Assembly: GCF_016859285.1 (NCBI RefSeq)
Contig: NC_053415.1
Span: forward strand, 7,143,501 to 7,207,500
DNA length: 64,000 bases
Origin: Xiphias gladius
Lineage: Eukaryota; Chordata; Actinopteri; Istiophoriformes; Xiphiidae
Direction: 5' to 3'
The notes beneath the pieces are model-generated. The model was not told the origin of the DNA and did not search any database. It was given only the letters and a program-made list of their open reading frames with translations. Every line of letters begins with the position of its first letter. Within the stretch, counting starts at the first letter, position 1. This document shows, in pieces, positions 15,280-25,932 of this stretch. Both the position numbers and the translations under genes were made by a program.

Positions 15280-16494
15280 TCAATGTACAGTTAGGTTAAA
15301 TTCTTGTAATTTTGCCTCCGTACACGACCACAATGGATTTGAATTGAAGCCATCAAGATGTGATAGAAGTGTAGACTTCATCTTTAATTCAAGGGATTTT
15401 AAACATAGTCCCTCATTTTCAAAGGTTTTAAAGTAAATGTAAAAACTAACATTATTATAAATATAATGATTATTTTTAATACTTGGATGAAAATCCTTTG
15501 CAGTCATGACTGCCTTAAGTCTGGAACCAATGGACATCACCAAATGCTGAGTTTCCTCCCTTAAAATGCATTGCCAGGCCCTTACTGCAGCCGCCTTCAG
15601 TTGCTGCTTGTTTGTGGCGTCTTCTGTCCTCGGTTTTGTCTTCAGTAAGTGAAAAGCATGCTCAATAGGGTTGAGGTCAGGTGACTGACCTGGCCATTGA
15701 AGAATATTCAATTTCTTGGCCTTCAGAGGCCCTTGGGTTGCTTTGCAGTATGTTTTGGGTCATTATCCATCTGTACTGTGAAGCACCATCCTATCAGTTT
15801 TGCAGCATTAGGTGAACCTGAGCAGATAGTATAGCCATATACACTTCAGAATTCATCCTGCTACTTCTAACAGCAGTCACACTATCAATAAACACCAGTG
15901 ACCCAGTTCCATTGGCAGCCATACATGGCGATGCAATAACACTACCTCCCCCATGTTTGACAGATGATGTGGTATGCTTTGGATAATTAGCAGTTCCTTT
16001 CCTCCTACATACTCTTCTCTTCCCATCATTCTGGTACAAGTCAATCTTGGTTTCATCTGTCCAAAGAACATTGTTCCAGAACTGGTCAGGCTTTTTTAGA
16101 TGCTTTCTGGTAAAGTCTAATCTGGCCTTTCTGTTCTTGAGTGTTACCAGTGGTCTGCACCTTGTGGTAAACCCTCTGTATTTACATTCATGAAGGCATC
16201 TCTTGATTGTAGACTTTGAAAATGATATACCTACCTCCTCGAGAGTGTTCTTGATCTGTCTAGATGTTGTGAAGGGTTTTTCTTCACCAAGGAAAGAATT
16301 CTGCGATCATCCACTTTAGTTGTGCTCCCTGGTCTTCCAGGCCTTTTGGTGATGCTGAGCTCGCCACTGCATTCTTTCTTTTTAAGAATGTACCAAATTG
16401 TTGATCTGGCTACCCCTGAAGTTTCTGTCATCTGTCTGATAGATATAGCATATTGAGAGTTCCCATGAACATCTACCAAATGCAAATTCAACAC
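15280..16494 (-). pseudogene. Frameshifted Tc1-like transposase
   Basis: Transposase of the element at 15286-16800. The second catalytic Asp region (GSLVFIDSV) and the Glu of SPDLNPIEH of the DDE triad are recognisable. The reading frame is broken after KKNP (about 16270) and again between the central and C-terminal parts (about 15715-15795), with missing stretches. Fossil copy; mobilisation in trans would need intact termini, and the left terminus is deleted. Confidence 0.85.
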
Positions 16495-16800
16495 TTGGAA
16501 TCAACTCCAGACCTTTTTATCTGCTTAATTTGTCATGAAAAAAGAGGGAACAGGCCACACCTGACCATGAAACTTTTTGTCAAATTACTTTTGAGCCTCT
16601 GAAAATGAGGGACTATGTATATAAATGGCTTTAATTCCTAAAAATTGCATACAATATTTTTCTTAAACTCCTGAATTAAATCTGAAAGTCTACACTTCAA
16701 TCACATCTTGATGGCTTCAATTCAGATCCACTGCAGTGGTGTACAGAGGCAAAATTACAAAAATTGTGTCACTGTCCAAATACTTATGTACCTAACTGTA
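15286..16800 (-). mobile_element. Decayed Tc1/mariner-type transposon
   Basis: About 1.5 kb flanked by TA and ended by related inverted repeats. The left end (TACAGTTAGGTTAAATTC, from 15286) and the reverse complement of the right end (TACAGTTAGGTACATAAG, to 16800) share a long terminal repeat of roughly 140-200 bp. The left copy has lost about 25 bp just inside the tip. Minus-strand fragments of a Tc1-like transposase follow in order: an N-terminal helix-turn-helix part with KRPGRPGSTTKVDDRR (16494-16231), a central part with YQNDGKRRVCRRKGTANYP and GTGSLVFIDSVTA (16071-15794), and a C-terminal part with QWPGQSPDLNPIEHAFHLLK (15711-15430). They lie in different frames with stops between them, so no active transposase is encoded. 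Confidence 0.93.
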
Positions 16801-19800
16801 CATAAGGCATGTGAATATTTTATTACGTCAGATTTGAAAGAATCTGAAACTATTCTTTAATCATCTGGATTTCTTGAAGATTGGTTGATTGTGAATGAAG
16901 CCACCCCACCAAAATTAAAATTAATTAATTTTAAAATCTTTTTTGTGATTTTGGAAGAGGAATTGATCAAAACTTTGCCCAGAACCTGGACTCATTACAA
17001 GGAAGCTACAGTCCACTGACTTTTGCTATGTAGGGACCTCGCAGACATTGACCAATGACCCACTCTGAGCCTCACACTATAGTTGGTGTACACTGTGTCA
17101 ACCATTTTGATTGCTTACATTATATTCAGTCACTCCATTTAAACTGTCAAAATTGCCAGACGTTTTCCCCTGAGTCATTCCTCAAAGTGTTTCCCTTTTG
17201 TCATTTGACTACAAAGTAGTGAATTGCTTATGTGCATGGAAAATTTCAAATGAAATCAAATTGAATCCTGAGCTGTCAGATGAAAGACAATCGTGTCAGA
17301 GAAGGAGGATTAAAGTTTGTCTCTTTGCCACTTTCTTCATATCTATACAAAAAAGTGAGCGACGAAAAAAAAAAATTGCATCTGTCAGAGCACAAATGAT
17401 TTTGATGAGTTCAATGGCAGATGTTATTTTTATTTTTATCAACTCTGTGCTGTATTGCTTAAAGTATGCTGTTTCCTCGACGGAAAAAATTAACCCCCTG
17501 AATGTGGATAATTATTTACGGATCTTGGGAGGTAAAAATTTTTTGAAAAGTCATTTTTCAGAGCCAAACTTTCAAAACTGCTGTTTTAGATGGGATTATG
17601 GTAAAACAATAATGAGGCAACCTGGTGCTGCTATGATGAGTCATAACTTTCTCTGTGTGTAAATATAGAACACCTACATGGGGCCAAAGGGCAAAGAGCA
17701 GAGCAAGTTTGCCTGGACACCTTTGTCGGAGAGGATCCCGGTGTGCATGTGTGCATATTGCAGTTTGGTATATTTCCAATACATATTTCAATTGTGCAGA
17801 TGTGTGTCCATTTTTTTCATAAACACTGAGAAGTTTATTACATATTACATTACATTACAAAAAAACAACCAAAAGTGAGGACACTCAGTAAAATTTTGCG
17901 GTTCTCCATGACGTTAAATGCTTAGTTTGGGGCTAGCCAATGTAGTTCGCATTATTTTTCAGCTGAGGGTCTGATCCTGGGAAATGAAACATAAGTGTAA
18001 AATTACAAGTGTGGTGAATATATGTGTGCGCACAGTAGGGAAAAGACACAAAAACAGAGGTAAGCGACTGAAAAGCAGACATAAGGGCTCCAACATGCTA
18101 CATGTGGAGACCTGTGTGCAATCTCCTCTGTCGGTGTATGCACTGTCCGCAACGATAAATTTGTAAACAATTGAGCAAGCTGCACTCTCGTCCACATGAA
18201 CATTGTTGTTGCTCTCCAACAGTGTAGTGGACACTGTGGGTTAGTTTATAGCAAGCATACAAGACAGCTGCTGTAGAAGAAGAAAGTAGAAAAAGCCAAA
18301 ATGATTGTTCTTCATTAAAACTTTTGCAGTTTCTCTTTTTGGCATTGTTGTGTGCTGGATTCTACTTGTTTTTGTGCTCTCCTGGTCTTTATAAATATGA
18401 TGGCTAACTGGACATCGGTGCATTTTGGAAAGAGGCGGAAAAGGAGTTGGTTGGGTCTGAGCTCCCACAGACCAAGGAGCCAATCATCAAACAAGTAGCC
18501 GTGCTGAGTTGGCTTGCAAACCTTGATGGAAAAATGTACTGGGTCCGCGCACCGGCCGCACTTACGCAATTGTGAAGGTTTGCGGGCACACGCAAGTATT
18601 TGCAGAGCCCGCTGCAGCATGTAGCCCGCTTAAGAAAGGCAGATTTTGATCACATCACAGATTTATCAGTTGAGTGGTCTTGAATAATCATTATTAATTG
18701 ATACATTTTCAGAAAATCCATCCCCAGCACTCTGTCAAGCTCTCAATGCAGCAGTTATCATATCCAGTGATTTGCAGATCCACTGTATTAGAAGTGAAAA
18801 TCACATATCACTTCCCGTATTCAAATCCTTTTGTTCAGTTCATTTCAAAGATTCGTAGTTGCTGACTAGATTGCTCACTTTTTCCCTAAGCCTAGTGACT
18901 GCGTCAAAGTTCAAATGCATTTCTGTACATACCGTCAGCACTGATCCTGATTGTCTTAGTTTGAGTTGCTGGTTCAAGATGTAGCTCTAAAGTCACATAC
19001 TTGCAACAGAGGAGGAAGGAAGTAACCTCCTGTGCATCGAGGCTGCGCTGACAACATTATACTCAGTCTTTGAAAAGGTAAAGAGCTAACTGTGTCTTAA
19101 ACTGTTAAAAAAGATAAAAAGATAAAAACAGAGTGATTCTTTATGTTCGTCAACTGATTGCATCGTGTAATTTTAGGTAGCTAGCAGCTACCTTGAGTCT
19201 TTAGCTGTCGAATGAGTGACATACAGCTGGCAGATGCATTACTGAGTCCGAATCTTCCAGTTAAACTTCTAAACACGTCATTACATTGTTTACGGCTTAT
19301 CAACTCAAAACCTCTGAATCAGGACCTTTGGGATTCAGGGCTTTGAAGCAGCTAGTCCTGTCCGTATATGATGCTAATTTTAGCTAGTTTTCAGCAACCG
19401 ACTGCTTTTTAAAGAAGCACAGTGGGGGGCTCAACAAGCAAATTCATCATTTCTATTATTAGGGAATTTTCGTTGAACGGCATTGTCCAAGGCGGCATGG
19501 CGAATTGCAATGTTTCGCTATGAAACAGGATATTGTTGTAACTCAAATATACGTTGTCCAATCTGACCCAAACTTCTTATGTATGAGACTGCCAGCCTGA
19601 AGACATCTACATGTCAATATTCAGTCATACGCAAAGCCCCACTTACTGGCAACAGGAAATGCATGATACAAATACGCAACAGGTAGACACAATAAATTAT
19701 GTTTAACTGATTGGTTTTGTAGCTGATTATCATGCAAATCCAGAACTATGTCATATGACCTGCATTAAAACCATGTATACCACAACTCCCACGGGCTCAA

Positions 19801-21433
19801 ATTGCGAGGCCCGGGTCAGTGTTGCTTGCAGCTTTAATTCAATTTTTGTTATAGAAAAAAGTTTGTGACTATGTTTGGTAAAAAGCATCATTTTTCAAAT
19901 GTTTTGTCATTTTACTTTCTTTTTTTTTGACATTGTATGCCTTTATTAAACACAACAGTAGAAGTGCTCTGTGGTAAAACATCACCAACCAAAAGGTCTG
20001 TGTTGACAACTGCAAACAGATGTATACTGTAAATTTATTTTTGCTTATTTATACCTTTTTCTGTTGTTTTTCTATATTAAATGACAGAAGCGGCTGCTAA
20101 TAAATTTGATATTTTCATAACCCTTGCAAATGAATATGCCTGACCTACTACCTCAACTAGAATGAATGATTGAGTTTAATTTAATGTCTTAAAAGTAAGC
20201 ATATGTTTGCAACAACCTGATAATAATTTGATAATAATACATGATTGCACAAAAGTTGAACAAAACTTAGAAGTTACTGCCACTCCACTCAATTTTCAGT
20301 ATAGCTATGAAAATATATTCCATAACAGAAGAGGGTTACCTCCAGTCTGAGCTTATTTTGTTTTTGCTAGGTCAACATGTTGAAATGAATAATTCAAAAC
20401 AACTGAACAGGTCAGTTTAAACAGATTTCCTATCTGTGCACAACCAAAAATCATTATAATAAAAGAGCTTACTAAGATTAGCGACGCAGTGAGTGGGCGC
20501 AGTGTTATTTCATGGATTTGTGGCAATAATAAACTCAGTCCTTTGCAAATTGGATTATAAAGTCTATCTTCACATTTCCTAATAGAGGATTAATAAGCAA
20601 CCGAAAAATGGTTATGGAAATAATAATACAAACAAAAGAAGGTATTCATATAGACACAAAGTCACACACATACTGTATCAGTATCATCCACCGGCTGTGT
20701 TGCCTATTCTAAACCATCCATCCAAATAGTAACACACAGCCTGCCAACCAGTTGCTTCTCCCTCACACCTTTCACTGGTTGTAACCATCTATCACTTCCC
20801 AGCTGCACTGCTATTCTCCAACCAAGGATTCTTTTCTTTACACTTCTCCACACAGGGTGGCAACTACCGCCACTAATCCTATAATAAATGTAATACCATA
20901 TCATAACAAACCCACGGGTGGGATAATGAATATTATGACGATGGCATTCAGAGAGAGTAAAGTATTTTATGAGCTGCTGGGCGAATGCAATTATGACAGT
21001 AAATTTAATTTTGATTGCTGGGAACAAAAAAAAAAAAAAAAAAAAGCACAGGAGTCCCTGGCACAATATGGAATGCTGTTCAATACAATATGTATGGAAC
21101 AGCACCTTGTCATTCGCCTTTACACCTGCCGAAATTCACGCATCTGGGTTAAAAGACTACTGTGTTGTATTGGAGGGATTGTCCTTTCTTTGTGCTCGGG
21201 GTGTGGAGGGGAGTAAGTGAAGTCGCCTTGTTAAGCTGCCGGGAACATATATAAGTACATGCCAGCCCATTTGTTCCAACCTGATTTTTGCATGGGGCAT
21301 CTAATTTCGTTTTACGATTTGACTTATAATATATATATACATTTTCCCCCCAAACAGAGGTAACAGTTTAGCCGAACTACCATTTAATGCCCGTATTACA
21401 CGCGTCACTTCAGCCACAACGTGTCAGACTCAC
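16801..21433. other. Gene-free stretch between the Tc1 element and the orphan first exon
   Basis: No supported exon. The open frames at 17198-17662 and 18315-18620 have no recognisable domain. 18400-18620 is locally GC-rich and may be repeat-derived, but I cannot name a family. A dispersed-repeat candidate covers 19440-19840. Confidence 0.5.
19440..19840. repeat. Dispersed fish repeat candidate ending GCTTGCAGCTTTAAT
   Basis: Text such as ATGAAACAGGATATTGTTGTAA, ACATGTCAATATTCAGTCATAC and the end TTGCTTGCAGCTTTAATTC has the look of an interspersed fish repeat. Family not assigned; no coding capacity. Confidence 0.3.
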
Positions 21434-21491
21434 CTACAATGAACCACAGAAGCGTCTGTCTGTGCGGAGCTGCCCCGGTCTGCGATCCCAT
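21434..21491 (-). CDS. First coding exon of an unidentified gene running leftwards (signal-peptide-like start)
   Basis: On the minus strand an ATG at 21491 in a strong context (ACAGG-ATG-G) opens 19 codons, MGSQTGAAPHRQTLLWFIV, and then a near-consensus donor (GTAG|GTGAG) ends the exon at 21434 in phase 1. A hydrophilic start followed by a hydrophobic run (LLWFIV) that continues into the next exon looks like the first half of a signal peptide. It sits in a GC-rich, promoter-like stretch. No further exon is recognisable in the 21 kb to the left, so intron 1 would be very long, as in large neural receptor or adhesion genes. I do not recognise the gene. It does not match the conserved start of RAB3GAP1, which flanks MAP3K19 in human. 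Confidence 0.5.
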
Positions 21492-22420
21492 CCTGTCGCT
21501 TTCCCAACGATCCACTGACTGAAGTTTGCGAGAGATGGGAAGGGGAGAGCAACTTGCTAGGGCTCAAAGAGTAATAGGTAGCAACATAAGGGACGGCTGC
21601 TGAGGAAATCCATGTAATGCGGCCGCTTGGTCAATCCGCCACAACACAAGTCTCTGCTTGTGTTACCTTGCGCAAAAGTGCTGGAGGGAGGGAGAGGGGG
21701 GGGGGGCAAGACTCGTCCTTGATCCTGCTGTACCTCAACTCCCCCGAGTCTGCATGTCACCGACCCTCTGTCACCCCGGCACGGCACATACTGAGTCTTA
21801 AAGTTGGAGCTGTCTTTCCAAGCAGCCGTCCCGAGGTTGAGCGCAGTGTTGGAGACTGCTGCGCTGTGCGCAACGGGAGGCACCAGCGTGGGACCGGTGG
21901 AGCCGGGAGACCGTGAGAGGGTACACTACACCACGGGATAGACCCAAACACGGCAATTACAAGGCCAGGGGGGGGGGGGCGGTTGAGTTGACATGCTACT
22001 TTTCCATTGGTTAATCGGATAGAGCGGCTAAAGCAGCAAACTTCAAATGGCAGATTGTCGATTCCTTTTGTACAATTTTTTTTTTTTTTTTGTGGTGTGA
22101 CCACGGGAGATAAAGTATATACAGTGCACAGAAAGATAATTTACTCCAATCTACACAGTGCGGAGGCTGAAGGGCTTAGTATAGATAGACGTAGCGCGGT
22201 ACACCTGCGGTGCGGACGTGAGGACAGGTGCAACGCGGAGAAAGCGGGCGAATCCGTGCCCTGGTCCAGGATCGGAGGGGGTCACAGTAGCACGACACCG
22301 CCATCTAGTGGTTACGGGAAGCTCGACAGTGCCAGTTCCCTCAAAGGGAGGCTAGTTACACGAGCCTTAAATCGCTCACGAGGCAGATACCGAGGATGTT
22401 TTGTGAAATCCCTCCATTAC
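21434..22420. promoter_or_regulatory. GC-rich, CpG-containing promoter-like region
   Basis: This stretch is clearly richer in G+C and CpG than the AT-rich sequence on both sides (for example around 21840-21930 and 22190-22350). It surrounds the first-exon candidate on the minus strand. It may serve that gene alone, or also direct rightward transcription towards MAP3K19, whose first coding exon starts at 24861. No TATA box is assigned. Confidence 0.4.
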
Positions 22421-24179
22421 TTCATTTATAGCTTTATATATGACGACAGACGCTGTAGACCAAGGACCCAATAACTTTGTCAGATTTGTCAGCTTCTGTG
22501 TTTTTTTAGGTATTAAAAGAGAAATAAAAGGATATATTTTGTGGTTTTAGCCATGACACATTTTTTAAATTTTTATCAAAGGATGAGGTGTTCTGAATGT
22601 AACACTGAAATTCTTTTACAGCTCAAATTGGTTTTAGCTTAAGGAGAAATCAGTTTTTTTTTAAAAACAAAGAAACAAACAAAGAAAAGGCCTCCCCTGC
22701 AGCACTCCAGCATCCGCCCAGTATGAGATATTGTTGTGATGATGAAAGGGAAAAACGTCAATGCAATAATTCACTTCACTACATGCAGCAAACCAGCATT
22801 ATGTAGTTCAAAGTCTAAACTAGCTGGGAACACAGACGTTTTGAAGTGTGTAAGAGGTGTCTCTTTTTGGCTGAACTTCACTGAACCCAGTGTGGAAACG
22901 CACATTCGTTTGGATCTAAAGGTCTAAAGATGACTCATGTACGCTGGCTGGTAGGGACTTTGCCGTTCGGTGTTCTTCACTGCCAAATACCTTTGTGTGG
23001 CCGTCTGTTTCACCGGAGAAACAGACAAAGCTCACAGACACAAAAAAAAAAAAATCTCAGAAAATGAAATGGAATGGAAAACTCAGCCACTCAAATCATC
23101 TCCCACTGACAGAGTCAGGACCTGAGGAGGAGAGCAATTCTCCAGCTCCAGGCGTCACAAGTAAGGTCAGTCCGGAGGGTCGTGTCACTGGTAAGAAGTG
23201 AAAAGCAACAAAGAAAAGCAACAAAACTACCGGTGTAAGGTTTTACAAAGAAGGCAAGAGGCTCAGAGACAGAGATCAGTCTGTGCCACTAAAAAAAAAA
23301 AAAATCCTACAAGGTCCAGAGAAATTTTACCACACCACAAATATCTGTCCTAAAGAATATTTCCAAGTGGGATAAAACTGAGTGGCTTAACAAAGGAGCA
23401 GCGTGACTGAAAGAAGACCACGCACACTGTCCTCATTTAATGATCTACCCATGGCAAGACAGAAAAATATTATGGAAGAAGCATCAAAGAGTGTGGGGGA
23501 GAATTTTAGCAAGGCAAAGAAAAAAGCCAGGAGGATGGCATAAAGACAAAATGTAAAGCAAAAGATTTTATTATCTCTGTTGAACAGAGGGTGGAAGGGA
23601 TGAAGAAAGTATGAAAGGCTGACAACAACAAATTCTAGGCTGAAAATCTCACTCACATCTCAAACCAAAAGGTGTTAGAGGCAGAATGCAGAGAGACTGA
23701 AGATGAAATACTACAGAAAGATAAGCAAACCAGCTCCCCTACAGATCCTTGCAATGAAAACCTCCCTCTGTGCCAGCAAAAGCATGAAAAAGCTGTTTGT
23801 TCAGCCACGTTTACAGGAGCAAAAAAATGACTGCAAGCAGGCCAGCCTCTTTAAGTCGAACTCCATCGAGCTCACCCCACGACTGACATCATGACACTGG
23901 GAAAAACAGATAGCCAAACATTATTCCAGGTCTCACTTTGTTTTTTAATGTGTCAGGTAACACACAGGCTGCTGGCATTTAAAACCGCTGCCTGTCTGCC
24001 TGTCTGCCTGACCGTCTCCACGGCAACCAAGTGTAAACGTACGGCAGGAGGCATGCAGCAAAAAAGAAGAAAGGAGAGGAAACACTGGAGTCTATTGAGA
24101 AGGATCAAGGGTTCGCTCGTCAAATGTCCACAGCAGGTCAGATAAGTCAGACGGAGGGATCGGTTGATCAAGGAGTGTG
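22421..24179. other. Gene-free stretch upstream of MAP3K19
   Basis: AT-rich and purine-rich sequence with short A tracts (23041-23052, 23290-23303). No exon is supported. Confidence 0.5.
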
Positions 24180-24204
24180 AGGGGGACGAAATGACATCAC
24201 CACG
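24180..24204 (+). other. Candidate 5' UTR exon end and donor for MAP3K19
   Basis: A strong donor (CACG|GTAAGT, GT at 24205) lies 0.66 kb upstream of the MAP3K19 start codon. A pyrimidine-rich acceptor ends in CAG at 24828, just before the ATG at 24861. This suggests a non-coding first exon ending at 24204 and spliced to 24829. It is inference: the transcription start is not visible, so only the 3' end of the exon is given. Confidence 0.4.
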
Positions 24205-24860
24205 GTAAGTACGGATTAGTTCCTTTCAACGTTTTATTGTCTTATGTTAACGCTGCGGACAATCACCACTGAGGAGTACAATCAACAGCAGTGTCCAGAG
24301 AGTTCATTTACATCTTCTGAACTGCACTTTTCAGATCTATTTATAGATGTTATTGCTTTTAACATTGGGCACTCCAGCCATCTTGACTGTTGCTCCGTTA
24401 GTGTTGTCAAACATTGAACCGGAGGGAGTTCAGCCCCTCAAAGAGTCATTTCTATGGTGCACGCTAAAACACACAAGTACTTGTGCTGCTGCACATGCGC
24501 ATGTAAACTGTCACTGGTGGACAAGCTCGTTTAAGACATAATGATGCATATTATGGTGACTAGCAGTAATAATGTGAGACAGTCATTCTGGTCACACCCA
24601 CTGCACTGTCAATGGGGGGACCATGGGAGTTACATCACAGCAATAACATCACAGTAATGATACAGACTACTGTCAGCACCGAGCTGAAAGGACTTAGTCA
24701 GATATATCGGTGCATTGTTTGCAATAATTTGCTTTTTTTTCCTCTCATTTATTGTTTTCCATAAATACTAAAAAGCAGAAGTCTGCTCTGAGCACCTGCT
24801 CAGACTCTGAACTTTTCTCCGGCCTCAGTTCACACAGATCTGACCGGAGACCTGCAAACT

Positions 24861-25076
24861 ATGGAGGGAAGTGAGAGGACAGAGAAGAGGTGGCAGGGTG
24901 TTGATGAGAGGCTGAAAAGAGAGCAGCAGGGGGAAAATGAAGAGGTTTTTGCAGTGAGCCTTGGACAACAGGTGGACATCCAGGAGGAGCTGGAGGTCGC
25001 GGACAGTGAGGACGAGGAGCAGCAAGGATGCACTCCCCTTATCACCGCCTGTCGTAAAGGCATGGCTGAGGTAAGT

Positions 25077-25130
<54 letters not shown>

Positions 25131-25900
25131 AGAGACAATTTGATTCGGGGTTTAGCTTCTGTAGCCTAGCTGTTATATTACTTAGCAGATGCGACATCAG
25201 TCCATCGTTCACCGGAAAATTCCTGCAGGTGAACCTGTTAGAGGTTGAGGGCTATGGGTGGGGGGTGGGCCGGAAAAAATATCCTGCCACATGACATGTT
25301 GTATTTTTCCTTCCATTAACAATAACACGTGTTTATGTGCATGTGAGATCCATCTGACCTGTATCCTTCTCTTTACGTAGCTCCTCTGCATTCTCTTGGG
25401 GAGCCATGTTCAAAACAAGCATACGACTTACTGGTAACACAGGGGAGACGCTCCCCCTGTGAAGTGAAATACGTCACTAAAGTACAGAAGAAATTTAGCA
25501 GAATTTTACTATTAATGTTTGCGAAAACTGACACACTCACAGGCTGTCTCAGAAACACTGCAATACTAGTATAATAGTATACTAATGCAAAATATGAACA
25601 CCAACAGTCATTTTATTGCGAAATAATTTGAATCAGTCTTCTATTTTTCTGTGTTTTTCTGTGTGATGTTGCTCAAAGGTGGTGCGGCGGCTGCTGAAGA
25701 CCGGGGCCGATATGACCTTGTGTAACTGCAGCCAGAAGACAGCACTCCACGTAAGCCCTCCTGAGCTCCAGGGAAAAGTGTTGGGCTGGATGTCGAGGCC
25801 TCATCTGCCCCCCCAGGCAAAGCTGCTGCAGGCTTCCTGGCAGGGAGACTTGCGCTCTTTACAGCAGCTGCTGGTAAAGCCCCGCTAGCTATATACACTT

Positions 25901-25932
<32 letters not shown>

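Noticed and set aside
18315..18620. 101-codon minus-strand open frame in a locally GC-rich patch
   Set aside because: No domain recognised, no good start or splice context; possibly repeat-derived, but I cannot name a family.
21434..24204. RAB3GAP1 as the minus-strand neighbour of MAP3K19
   Set aside because: Expected from human synteny, but the first exon here does not resemble the conserved RAB3GAP1 N-terminus and no RAB3GAP1 exon was recognised to the left.
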